In this document: piece by piece, positions 15,430-22,987 of the stretch
Position numbering within the stretch: position 1 is the stretch's first letter
How the letters are laid out: each line of letters opens with the position of its first letter
Source of the DNA: Flavobacterium sp. N1736
GTDB lineage: Bacteria > Bacteroidota > Bacteroidia > Flavobacteriales > Flavobacteriaceae
Direction: 5' to 3'
NCBI RefSeq assembly: GCF_025947065.1
Contig: NZ_CP109994.1
Coordinates: 2,356,001 to 2,420,000, forward strand
DNA length: 64,000 nt
Notes under the pieces: model-generated
Told to the model about the DNA's origin: nothing
The model's input: the letters and a program-made list of their open reading frames with translations, nothing else
Database searches by the model: none
Program-made: the position numbers and the translations under genes

Positions 15430-15590
15430 GTCTCAGTTTTTCAGTTTTCAGACTCAGTTTTCAGACTCAGTTTTCAGACTCAGTTTACAGTCTCAGTTTA
15501 CAGTCTCAGTCTCAGTTAGCAAATAAGATTTCCAAAATTAGCAATTCACATTTCACAATTCACAATTAACAGTTAACAATTCACAATTAA
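15430..15590. repeat. satellite of CAGTTTTCAGACT and ATTCACA-type units
   Basis: Tandem 13-base units CAGTTTTCAGACT run from about 15442, change to CAGTTTACAGTCT and CAGTCT units up to 15517, and are followed by degenerate ATTCACA/ATTAACA units to about 15590. The complement of the CAGTCT part reappears at 17238-17294, on the other side of the DUF1801 and metallo-beta-lactamase-fold genes. No gene is present. Confidence 0.75.
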
Positions 15591-15620
15591 TATAATTTCC
15601 AGAATTTAAAAATAAAAACG

Positions 15621-16052
15621 ATGGCAAAAAATAAAACGACCGAAACACAAAGCAGCGTTGTCGATTTTATCAATACTACTGTTGAAGATGAAATAAAGCG
15701 AAATGATGCTTTTGAACTCATCAAAATAATGCAGAAACAAACTGGTTTTGAAGCCAAAATGTGGGGACCAAGTATCATTGGTTTTGGCAGTTATCATTAT
15801 AAATATGAGAGCGGACACGAAGGCGACGCGCCACTTGCCGGTTTTTCGCCAAGGAAAGCCGCTATTTCGCTTTACGTTTATTTTGATGCCGAAAAAAGAG
15901 AAGAATTACTTTCAAAATTTGGAAAACACAGAGCCGCAAAAGGCTGCATTTACATTAAAAAACTATCCGATATTGATATCGAAATTCTGAAAATCATGAT
16001 TTCAACATCCGTAAAAGAATTACAAAAATTATATCCCCCAATCTCAAATTAA
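15621..16052 (+). CDS. DUF1801-domain protein
   Basis: A 143-residue protein of the DUF1801 (YdhG-like) family: SSVVDFINTTVEDEIKRNDAFELIKIMQKQTGFEAKMWGPSIIGFG, then YKYESGHEGDAPLAGFSPRKAAISLYV and a C-terminal helix block with GCIYIKKLSDIDIEILKIMI. A Bacillus member of the broader family has been described as an iron chaperone; for this subgroup the role is unknown. It ends two bases before the next gene, so the pair is an operon. A second, more distant DUF1801 gene is at 22613. Confidence 0.82.
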   Translation: MAKNKTTETQSSVVDFINTTVEDEIKRNDAFELIKIMQKQTGFEAKMWGPSIIGFGSYHYKYESGHEGDAPLAGFSPRKAAISLYVYFDAEKREELLSKFGKHRAAKGCIYIKKLSDIDIEILKIMISTSVKELQKLYPPISN

Positions 16053-16054
16053 TC

Positions 16055-17152
16055 ATGGTTTTAACAATAATCCTTCTTTTAATAGCTTATTTAATCTACT
16101 TTCTACAACATCCAAAATTTGGAAAAGCACCTTCCGGCGAAAGGCTTGAACTGATCAGGAAATCGCCTCAATATAAAAACGGAAAATTCGTAAACAATAG
16201 TTTTACGCCTGACCTTGCAGAAGGATATGGTTATTTTGGAATTTTGTATGCGTTTTTATTCAAAAAATCAGAGAGAAAAATTCCAACAGATATAATTCCT
16301 TCCATAAAAACCAATTTAAAAGAACTTGCTATAAATGAAGATGTTTTGGTTTGGTTTGGACATTCTTCGTATTTTATTCAGCTTGCAGGAAAACGTTTTT
16401 TAATCGATCCCGTTTTTAGCGGAAACGCCTCGCCTATTGCCGGCACAACAAAATCGTTTAAAGGAACTGATATTTATACGGTTGACGATCTTCCTGAAAT
16501 CGATTATTTATTGATTACGCACGATCATTACGACCATTTAGATTATAAAACAATCCTGCAGTTAAAACCTAAAACAAGACAAATAATTTGTCCGCTTGGC
16601 GTAGGTTCACATTTTGAATTTTGGGGATTTCCATTGCAAAATATTATCGAAAAAGACTGGCATGAAAAAATTGAGCTCGATCAAAATTTAACACTTTATA
16701 CCACTCCATCAAGGCATTTCTCAGGCAGAAGTTTTACGCGTTGCAACACGCTTTGGACATCTTTTGTTTTAGAAACCAAAGATTTTAAAATGTATTTGGG
16801 CGGCGACAGCGGTTACGATACCCATTTTGCTGAAATTGGTAATAAATACGGTCCGTTTGATGTTGCGCTTATCGACAACGGTCAATATAATCCAGCATGG
16901 AAATACATTCATAATTTACCTGAAGACGTTATAAAAGCAATGAAAGATATAAAATCAAAAAGAGTATTTCCGGTGCATTCTTCGAAGTTTTCACTGGCGC
17001 TTCATGCGTGGGACGAACCACTGATTAAAGTAACTCAATTAAATGCAGATTCAGAAAATCCGATTCCGTTAATTACACCAATGATTGGAGAATTAGTTGA
17101 ACTGAGAAATGAAAAACAGGAATTTAAACAGTGGTGGAAAGGAGTTAAGTGA
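16055..17152 (+). CDS. metallo-beta-lactamase-fold hydrolase, membrane-anchored (NAPE-PLD/UlaG-like)
   Basis: A 365-residue zinc hydrolase. It begins with a single hydrophobic segment (residues 2-17, signal anchor), so the catalytic domain probably faces the periplasm. The metal motif HDHYDHLD (about residue 155) is the canonical HxHxDH. Further ligands come from SRHFSGR and GGDSGYDTHF, and the C-terminal part has FPVHSSKFSLALHAWDEP. The pattern matches the NAPE-PLD-like group of proteins, which includes phospholipase D-type enzymes of N-acyl ethanolamine lipids as well as UlaG-like lactonases. The substrate is not certain; membrane lipid turnover is plausible. Co-transcribed with the DUF1801 gene. 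Confidence 0.88.
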   Translation: MVLTIILLLIAYLIYFLQHPKFGKAPSGERLELIRKSPQYKNGKFVNNSFTPDLAEGYGYFGILYAFLFKKSERKIPTDIIPSIKTNLKELAINEDVLVWFGHSSYFIQLAGKRFLIDPVFSGNASPIAGTTKSFKGTDIYTVDDLPEIDYLLITHDHYDHLDYKTILQLKPKTRQIICPLGVGSHFEFWGFPLQNIIEKDWHEKIELDQNLTLYTTPSRHFSGRSFTRCNTLWTSFVLETKDFKMYLGGDSGYDTHFAEIGNKYGPFDVALIDNGQYNPAWKYIHNLPEDVIKAMKDIKSKRVFPVHSSKFSLALHAWDEPLIKVTQLNADSENPIPLITPMIGELVELRNEKQEFKQWWKGVK

Positions 17153-17294
17153 TTTTAGATTTTAGATTTTAGATTTTAGATTTTAGATTTTAGATTGAAA
17201 TTGTAAAATGTAAAATGTAAAATGTAAAATGTAAAATGTAAACTGAGACTGAGACTATAAACTGTAAACTATAAACTGAGACTGAGACTGAAAA
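17151..17294. repeat. heptamer satellites GATTTTA and GTAAAAT plus ACTGAG units
   Basis: Starting in the last base of the stop codon region of the preceding gene, six copies of GATTTTA (17151-17192) are followed by five of GTAAAAT (17203-17237) and then by ACTGAG/GTAAACT units to 17294. The last part is the complement of the satellite at 15430-15517, and the GTAAAAT run is the complement of the one at 21815. Confidence 0.85.
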
Positions 17295-17351
17295 CGCCCT
17301 AATTGTCCTTTCGACGGAGGAGGCCCGATTGAACAAAAAAAATAAAAAAAC

Positions 17352-18476
17352 ATGAAACTAAAATTCATCTGTACAACGATTATCTTTCTCGTAACCTTAA
17401 ATATCTTCTCTCAAAATACGTATGTCTTTTTAGGATCTTACAACAGAGACAAAGAAGCAGAATCTATTCAGGTTTATCAATTAGATACTTTAAACGGAAA
17501 ACTGACGAAAATAACATCGGCAAAAAATGTTATAAATCCGTCGTATTTAACCGTTTCACCAAACGGAAAATATGTTTATGCCTGTACGGAAACAAAAACG
17601 CCAAATGACGGAAATGTTAGCAGTTTTGAGTTTAATTCTGAAAATAAAACGCTGACTTTTTTAAACAAACAAAAAAGCGGTGGCGAAAATCCGGTTTATG
17701 TTTCGGTTCATAAAAGCGGGAAATGGCTCGTAAATGCTAATTATACCGAAGGAAGTGTTTCGGTTCATCCGTTATTAGAAAACGGAAAAATTGATTCGCT
17801 TGCGCAGAATTTTCAATATCTCGACGGCAGCGTTCATAAAGAAAGACAAACCCGATCGCATGTTCATTCGGCAGTGTTTTCTCCACAATTCGATTATTTA
17901 TTTTTGCCAGATTTAGGTGCTGATAAAATTCGTTGTTATGGTTTTGATGAAACTAAAAAACAGCCATTAACTGAAACGCAAAATCCGTTTACAAAAACAG
18001 ATTTAGAAGCCGGACCAAGACATTTTACTTTTCACTCAAATCAAAAATTCGGCTATTGTATTGAAGAAATGGCGGGCGCAATAAGTGTGTATCATTATGA
18101 AAACGGAAATTTGCAAAAAATCCAGCGTATCAATACGCATTCTGATAAAATTAAAGAAGGATTTGAAAGTTCAGACATTCATATTTCGCCTGACGGAAAA
18201 TTTTTATACGCCACAAATCGTGGAAAAGAAAATAATATTGCCATTTTTTCTATTGCTGAAAACGGACTTTTAACCAACATTGGTTATCAATCAACTTTAG
18301 GAAAACATCCCAGAATTTTTGCAATCGATGAAACCGGAAAATTCCTGATTGCAACAAATGTTATTTCAGGAAACGTTATTGTTTTTAAAAGAAATGTAAA
18401 AACAGGAATGCTTAAAAAAGCCGGTAAAGAGGTTAAAATGGAGAATGTTTCTTGTGTTCAGATTAAAAGAATATAA
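17352..18476 (+). CDS. exported lactonase-family beta-propeller (6-phosphogluconolactonase type)
   Basis: A 374-residue seven-bladed propeller of the YbhE/Pgl lactonase family, with a cleaved signal peptide (MKLKFICTTIIFLVTLNIFS, then QNTYVF). Family markers are YVFLGSYNRD, NPSYLTVSPNGKYVYACTE, NYTEGSVSVHPL, SHVHSAVFSPQFDYLFLPDLG, GPRHFTFHSN and SSDIHISPDGKFLYATNRG. The cytoplasmic relatives hydrolyse 6-phosphogluconolactone; an exported version is more likely to act on another sugar lactone in the periplasm. No sugar-catabolic operon is adjacent. The length and repeats are complete. Confidence 0.88.
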   Translation: MKLKFICTTIIFLVTLNIFSQNTYVFLGSYNRDKEAESIQVYQLDTLNGKLTKITSAKNVINPSYLTVSPNGKYVYACTETKTPNDGNVSSFEFNSENKTLTFLNKQKSGGENPVYVSVHKSGKWLVNANYTEGSVSVHPLLENGKIDSLAQNFQYLDGSVHKERQTRSHVHSAVFSPQFDYLFLPDLGADKIRCYGFDETKKQPLTETQNPFTKTDLEAGPRHFTFHSNQKFGYCIEEMAGAISVYHYENGNLQKIQRINTHSDKIKEGFESSDIHISPDGKFLYATNRGKENNIAIFSIAENGLLTNIGYQSTLGKHPRIFAIDETGKFLIATNVISGNVIVFKRNVKTGMLKKAGKEVKMENVSCVQIKRI

Positions 18477-18498
18477 TGCTGTTTTTTGTCATTCTTAT

Positions 18499-18598
18499 GT
18501 CATTCTGAGGAACGAAGAATCTTCGCTAGTAACTCTACAAAGATTGGCGATTTTCGGGATGGAGTAACTTGTGAAGATTCTTCGTTCCTCAGAATGAC
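18499..18598. repeat. long palindrome with perfect 26-bp arms
   Basis: Left arm starts GTCATTCTGAGGAACGAAGA (18499-18524) and the right arm 18573-18598 is its exact complement. The core contains CTCTACAAAGATTGGCGAT, which is also found in the core of the element at 44581-44678, so the two are members of one dispersed family. It fills most of the 297-base gap between the lactonase and LOG genes; a smaller dyad CGTAAT-TC-ATTACG (18735-18748) lies before the LOG gene. Confidence 0.85.
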
Positions 18599-18773
18599 AA
18601 ACTTTGTGGTTACTCACGTCTCATCTGTCGAAATGAACCAAACTTTAGCAAAAAAGCTTTTTAGTTCAAAATAATTAGTGAAATTGGTGGCATAAAAAAT
18701 AAATGAGATAAAATTTAAATATGAATATAACTAACGTAATTCATTACGAATACGAATTAAAAAAATAATTAAA

Positions 18774-19355
18774 ATGAAAAGCATAACAGTATTTTGCGGA
18801 TCCAGCTTTGGTACCGACGAAATTTATAAAGAACAAGCCGTTTTGCTTGGGCAAACATTGGCAAAACAAAACATCAAATTAATTTATGGCGGCGCCAATG
18901 TTGGTTTAATGGGTGCTGTTGCTGATGGCGTTTTAAATGCCGGCGGAGAAGCAATTGGTGTTTTACCTAATTTTCTCAGATCAAAAGAAATCGCGCATTT
19001 GGGTTTAACCGAATTAATTTTGGTAGAAAGCATGCACGAAAGGAAAACCAAAATGAACGAGTTATGCGAAGGCGTTATTGCGCTTCCGGGTGGTTTTGGA
19101 ACTCTCGAAGAACTTTTTGAAATGTTAACCTGGGCTCAATTGGGTTTACACAAAAAACCAATCGCTATTTTAAATACCAACGGATTCTACGATTCGCTTA
19201 TCGAATTAACAAAAGTGATGGTCGAAAAAGGTTTATTAAAAGATGTCAATCAAAAAATGCTTTTGGTAAGCGATAATATTGATGATTTATTAAACCAAAT
19301 GAAAAATTATGTAGCGCCTACTGTTGGAAAATGGGTCGATAAAAATAATGTTTAA
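18774..19355 (+). CDS. LOG-family protein (TIGR00730), probable cytokinin-type phosphoribohydrolase
   Basis: A 193-residue Rossmann-like protein of the LOG family. The signature PGGFGTLEELFEMLTW is intact (about residues 104-119), as is the nucleotide loop CGSSFGTDEIYKEQA and the SMHERKTKM segment with the conserved Arg. Members cleave the N-glycosidic bond of (cytokinin) riboside 5'-monophosphates, releasing base and ribose 5-phosphate; in most bacteria the real substrate is AMP-like or unknown. It is complete and cytoplasmic. It converges with the AraC gene downstream, with 13 bases between the stops. Confidence 0.92.
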   Translation: MKSITVFCGSSFGTDEIYKEQAVLLGQTLAKQNIKLIYGGANVGLMGAVADGVLNAGGEAIGVLPNFLRSKEIAHLGLTELILVESMHERKTKMNELCEGVIALPGGFGTLEELFEMLTWAQLGLHKKPIAILNTNGFYDSLIELTKVMVEKGLLKDVNQKMLLVSDNIDDLLNQMKNYVAPTVGKWVDKNNV

Positions 19356-19368
19356 GTTAACATAAAAC

Positions 19369-20202
19369 TTAATTTTTAAATTGCTTTTTATAATCACTCG
19401 GATTCAATCCTGTGTATTTTTTAAACAACCTATTTAAGTGACTTGCATCGCTAAAACCAAACTCATAAACAATTTCGTTAACTTGCATATTGGTAAATTT
19501 CAATCTCGTTTCGATCAATTTTATTTTATAAGCAATTGTATATTGCTGAATACTTTGTCCGGTTTTGGTTTTAAAATATTCGCTGATATACGTGGGAGAA
19601 ACATGAAACTCTTTTGCCATTTTTGTCGCTTTTAATGCTTCGGGCAGATAAATATTCTGATGTACATAATTTAATAAATCCAGACTTGTTTCTTCATTAG
19701 ATGGCAAAATAGCAAGTGGCGCCGTCAATGAAATATTTCGCGCAGCAATTGTAATAATAGTATTCAGAATTTGCCTGATTACTTCTTGCTGCTGCGGAAA
19801 GTTAGTGGTTTCTTCCCGAATCAAAGCTTCGATCATGGCGCGTACCAAAGGTTTATCAGTTATTGTTTTTAATATACAGCCCGGCAAATGATTGTGATTA
19901 TGAAAGATAAATTCCAGTTTCTGAATCCAATTGCTGCTTTGTGTTTTAAGATAACTGTCATGAAACCGGATAAAGAAAAATTTAGTTTTTTCATCCACTT
20001 CAAAACTGTGAATATCCTGCGGAAAAATCAAAAATAGTTTATCTGAGGCATACGGTAATCTGTGATCATTTATAATCTGAATTCCTTTTCCTTCCAATAC
20101 AAACACCATTTCAAAAAACGTGTTTTTGCGTTCTTTAGCTTCATATTCTGAAACTTCTAAAAACTGAAGTTCAAAAGGATGATATAAATTTCTAATTTCC
20201 AT
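19369..20202 (-). CDS. AraC-family transcriptional regulator
   Basis: A 277-residue regulator with an N-terminal cupin-like domain (YASDKLFLIFPQDIHSFEVDEKTKFFFIRFHD) and a C-terminal double helix-turn-helix: KEFHVSPTYISEYFKTKTGQS and VNEIVYEFGFSDASHLNRLFKKYTGLNPSDYKKQF. I place the start at 20202 (MEIRNLYHP); the frame is open to a TTG at 20262, but those 20 residues overlap the divergent promoter. It is divergent from the DoxX/deacetylase pair and is the obvious candidate to control it. The sensed molecule is unknown. Confidence 0.9.
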   Translation of the reverse strand: MEIRNLYHPFELQFLEVSEYEAKERKNTFFEMVFVLEGKGIQIINDHRLPYASDKLFLIFPQDIHSFEVDEKTKFFFIRFHDSYLKTQSSNWIQKLEFIFHNHNHLPGCILKTITDKPLVRAMIEALIREETTNFPQQQEVIRQILNTIITIAARNISLTAPLAILPSNEETSLDLLNYVHQNIYLPEALKATKMAKEFHVSPTYISEYFKTKTGQSIQQYTIAYKIKLIETRLKFTNMQVNEIVYEFGFSDASHLNRLFKKYTGLNPSDYKKQFKN

Positions 20203-20288
20203 CTTCCAAAAATACAAATTATTCCAATGATTATACAAATTTAAGAAAGCAGTTCTTCCCAACTTTGTACTATAAAATCACACAAAAT

Positions 20289-20681
20289 ATGGAAACAACT
20301 ACTTTTTTATTGCTACGTCTTGCCGTCGCTATCAGCATGTTTGGTCACGGATTAGTACGTCTGCCAAAATTAACTACCTTTAGTAATTGGATGATTGGCA
20401 GTTTTGAAAATTCTATGCTGCCAAAATTCATTGTTACACCTTTTAGTTACATTTTACCAATAGCGGAATTTACAATTGGTTTGCTTTTATTGTTAGGTTT
20501 ATTTACAAAACCATCTTTACTGGCTGGCGGCTTTGTTATGCTGGCATTAATGTTTGGAACTGCAATGATTGAGAACTGGGAAGCTATTCCGTCACAATTA
20601 ATTCACGTTGCATTTTTTGCTTTGCTATTGCATTTTATCGATTATAATAGTTGGGCAATTGATCTTTTAATTAAAAAATAA
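20289..20681 (+). CDS. DoxX-family membrane protein
   Basis: A 130-residue integral membrane protein with four predicted helices. The start is the typical DoxX pattern TFLLLRLAVAISMFGHGLVRLPK, followed by LPIAEFTIGLLLLLGLFTKPSLLAGGFVMLALMFG. DoxX proteins are poorly understood inner-membrane proteins linked to quinone or sulfur redox chemistry. The ORF is open upstream to a TTG at 20265, but ATG 20289 gives the usual start. It lies five bases before the deacetylase gene in the same operon, divergent from an AraC gene. A CAACTTTG -7-like box precedes it near 20260. Confidence 0.88.
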   Translation: METTTFLLLRLAVAISMFGHGLVRLPKLTTFSNWMIGSFENSMLPKFIVTPFSYILPIAEFTIGLLLLLGLFTKPSLLAGGFVMLALMFGTAMIENWEAIPSQLIHVAFFALLLHFIDYNSWAIDLLIKK

Positions 20682-20686
20682 TAATC

Positions 20687-21637
20687 ATGAGTTCAAGAAG
20701 AAATTTTATAAAACAAACCGGAATTATTGGAATGGTCGGTATGATGAATCCAATAGAAACATTTGCAGAAGTATCAAAAACAGATTCTTTTTTATCTCCG
20801 CCAAAAACAAAATGGGCTGATGGATCGAGATTAGTGGTTTCGATTTCGATGCAGTTTGAAGCGGGCGGACAACCTGATAATGCCGAAAGTCCGTTTCCTC
20901 AAAATATACAAAAAGGCTATATCGATCTTCCTGCCGCAACCTGGTACAATTACGGCTATAAAGAAGGAATTCCAAGAATGTTAGACAATTGGGATAAACT
21001 AGGCGTAAAAGTAACCTCGCACATGGTTGGATCTGCTGTTTTGAAAAACCCCGAACTGGCAAAAGAAATTGTACAGCGTGGTCACGAAGCCGCAGCACAC
21101 GGTATGAATTGGAGTACGCAATATACAATGCCGTATGAGGAGGAAAAGAAATTTATAAAAGATGGTGTTGATGCCATCAAAAATGTAACGGGTTTTACTG
21201 CTATTGGTTATAATGCCAATTGGTTACGTCGCGGAACAAATACACTTAACATCTTGCAGGAGCTTGGTTTTAAATATCATATTGATGATTTAAGTCGGGA
21301 TGAGCCTTTCATTATTCAGGTAAAAAACAAGGACTTTGCCGTTGTTCCGTATACAATTCGTAATAATGATATTGTTTTGATTGAAGGTAAAAACTTTTCG
21401 GCTGATCAATTTTTACAGCAGGTTAAAATGGAATTTGACCAATTGTATGCCGAAAGTGAAACACAACGCCGACAAATGTCTATTAGTTTTCATGATCGTA
21501 TTGGCGGAACTCCACAAATGGTAAAAGCTGCAAATGATCTTATTAAATACATGCAACAGCACAAAGGTGTGAGCTTTAAACGCAAAGACGAAATTGCCGA
21601 AATGGCGCTGAATGATAAAACTACTATAAGGGAATAA
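20687..21637 (+). CDS. polysaccharide deacetylase-family (NodB/PuuE-like) protein with Tat signal
   Basis: A 316-residue protein. The N-terminus SSRRNFIKQTGIIGMVGM is a twin-arginine signal, so the folded protein is exported. The rest fits the PuuE-like branch of NodB-homology deacetylases: RLVVSISMQFEAGGQP, SHMVGSAV, RGHEAAAHGMNW with the two His of motif 2, then GYNANWLRRGTNTLNILQELGFKY and SFHDRIGGTPQM. The classical TFDDG of motif 1 is not present (ISMQFEAG instead), as in purine-derivative amidohydrolases of this branch. The substrate is unknown. It shares an operon with the DoxX gene. A terminator follows. Confidence 0.85.
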   Translation: MSSRRNFIKQTGIIGMVGMMNPIETFAEVSKTDSFLSPPKTKWADGSRLVVSISMQFEAGGQPDNAESPFPQNIQKGYIDLPAATWYNYGYKEGIPRMLDNWDKLGVKVTSHMVGSAVLKNPELAKEIVQRGHEAAAHGMNWSTQYTMPYEEEKKFIKDGVDAIKNVTGFTAIGYNANWLRRGTNTLNILQELGFKYHIDDLSRDEPFIIQVKNKDFAVVPYTIRNNDIVLIEGKNFSADQFLQQVKMEFDQLYAESETQRRQMSISFHDRIGGTPQMVKAANDLIKYMQQHKGVSFKRKDEIAEMALNDKTTIRE

Positions 21638-21656
21638 AAATATATTTTAGAATTTG

Positions 21657-21692
21657 AAAATCCATGCAGGCAAAACTTGTATGGATTTTTTT
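21657..21692 (+). terminator. Rho-independent terminator
   Basis: Stem AATCCATGCAGG/ACTTGTATGGATT with a CAAA loop and seven T. Confidence 0.8.
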
Positions 21693-21740
21693 ATTAAAGT
21701 AATTGAAATTTCTTTCTTAAATTAGGGGTTTGGAAAACTT

Positions 21741-21866
21741 GTTTCAAGTTTTTTTGTTTCAAGTTTCAAGTTATACGCCAGTTTTGTCATTTCTGACAAA
21801 TTAAACTTTATTGACATTTTACATTTTACATTTTACAATTTACTTTTTACAATTTACTTTTACAAC
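21741..21866. repeat. GTTTCAAG units and ATTTTAC heptamers
   Basis: Two to three GTTTCAAGTT units (21741-21772) are followed by an ATTTTAC/AATTTAC heptamer run (21815-21866). The first type is the complement of the GAAACTT/GAAACCT array at 22434, and the second is the complement of the GTAAAAT array at 17203. They stand directly before the SRPBCC gene. Confidence 0.75.
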
Positions 21867-21887
21867 TAAAACATTTCACTCATAAAA

Positions 21888-22355
21888 ATGAAAACAGAAA
21901 ATAATAAATTCGCAAAAGCTGAAATGCTGATTAGAAAACCTGTTTCAGAAGTTTTTCAGGCTTTTATTGATCCGGAAATTACAAGTAAATTTTGGTTTAC
22001 AAAAGGTTCCGGAAAACTGGAACAAGATAAAAAAACCGAATGGACTTGGGAAATGTATGGTTTTTCGCTTACGGTTACAACTCATGTTCTACAGGAAAAC
22101 AAAAAAATTGTTATTGAATGGGGAGATCCTGATGAAACTACTTTAGTCGAATGGATTTTTACGCCTTTAAACGAAAATGAAACTTTTGTAAGCATAACCA
22201 ATTCTGGTTTAAAAGGCGATGCCGATAAAATAATTGATCAGGTTCGAAATTCTACCGAAGGTTTTACACTGGTTTTAGCCGGAGCAAAAGCATATTTAGA
22301 ACATCGTATTTTACTGAATCTCGTTTTAGACAGATTTCCAAAAGGATTGGCGTAA
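21888..22355 (+). CDS. SRPBCC-domain protein
   Basis: A 155-residue helix-grip (START-like) protein of the AHSA1 group: EMLIRKPVSEVFQAFIDPEITSKFWFTKGSG, then WTWEMYGFSLTVTTHVLQENKKIVIEWG, and a C-terminal helix STEGFTLVLAGAKAYLEHRILLNLVLDRFP. The fold binds small hydrophobic molecules; no ligand or partner can be named. It has its own upstream region made of satellites, and the next gene is separated by a larger satellite, so it is probably its own unit. Confidence 0.87.
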   Translation: MKTENNKFAKAEMLIRKPVSEVFQAFIDPEITSKFWFTKGSGKLEQDKKTEWTWEMYGFSLTVTTHVLQENKKIVIEWGDPDETTLVEWIFTPLNENETFVSITNSGLKGDADKIIDQVRNSTEGFTLVLAGAKAYLEHRILLNLVLDRFPKGLA

Positions 22356-22363
22356 AGAAAAGG

Positions 22364-22601
22364 TTTCAAGTTTAAAGTTGTTTTTGTTTCAAGTTTGTTT
22401 TGTTTCAAGTTTCAAGTTCTATGCGGAGCTAAACCTGAAACCTGAAACCTGAAACTTGAAACTTGAAACTTGAAACCTGAAACTTGAAACTTGAAACCTG
22501 AAACTTGAAACCTGAAACTTGAAACCTGAAACTTGAAACCTGAAACTTGAAACCTGAAACTTGAAACCTGAAACCTGAAACTTGAAACCTGAAACCTGAA
22601 A
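22364..22601. repeat. heptamer array: 24 tandem copies of CCTGAAA/CTTGAAA with inverted lead-in
   Basis: From 22434 to 22601 there are 24 unbroken 7-base units, each CCTGAAA or CTTGAAA, with much of the centre alternating between the two. The lead-in 22364-22420 carries GTTTCAAG units, the complement of the array, around the short spacer ATGCGGAGCT. The array ends 11 bases before the ATG of the DUF1801 gene, so it forms all of that gene's upstream region. Unit number is likely to vary between strains. Confidence 0.95.
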
Positions 22602-22612
22602 CAAAAAAAAAC

Positions 22613-22981
22613 ATGGATACCAAAAAACCTGAAAATATTAATGAATACATTGGCGGATTTCCGAATGAAGTTCAAGAAATTCTCGAGAAAATAAGAGCAA
22701 CAATTCAAAAAGCTGCTCCGGATGCCAAAGAAAAAATCAGTTATTCGATGCCGGCTTTTGACCAAAACGGAATTGTGGTTTATTTTGCCGCTTTTAAAAA
22801 TCATATTGGTCTTTATGCGTTGCCAAGCGGTCATGAAGAATTTAAAAACGAACTTTCGAAATATAAATCCGGAAAAGGTTCTGTTCAATTTCCTTTGGAT
22901 AAACCAATGCCTTATGATTTAATCACCAAAATTGTAAAATTCAGAGTAAAAGAAAATCTGGAAAAAGCGAAAAAGAAATAA
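22613..22981 (+). CDS. DUF1801-domain protein, YdhG/iron-chaperone-like
   Basis: A 122-residue protein of DUF1801: INEYIGGFPNEVQEILEKIRATIQKAAPDAKEKISYSMPAFDQNGIVVYFAAFKNHIGLYALP, then the C-terminal SGKGSVQFPLDKPMPYDLITKIVKFR. This is the compact form typical of the Bacillus YdhG/Fra group, described as an iron chaperone; the role here is not proven. Its ATG follows a 24-unit heptamer array by 11 bases, so expression may depend on array length. The 2H phosphoesterase gene starts six bases after its stop. Confidence 0.88.
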   Translation: MDTKKPENINEYIGGFPNEVQEILEKIRATIQKAAPDAKEKISYSMPAFDQNGIVVYFAAFKNHIGLYALPSGHEEFKNELSKYKSGKGSVQFPLDKPMPYDLITKIVKFRVKENLEKAKKK

Positions 22982-22987
22982 TTTTCA

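Noticed and set aside
22434-22601. CRISPR array
   Set aside because: Units are 7 bases with no spacers, and there are no cas genes.
22412-22888. Minus-strand ORFs with FQVSSFR/FQVSGFK repeats
   Set aside because: They are translations of the 7-base satellite, which stays open in several frames and yields 7-residue repeats; part of the ORF is antisense to the DUF1801 gene.
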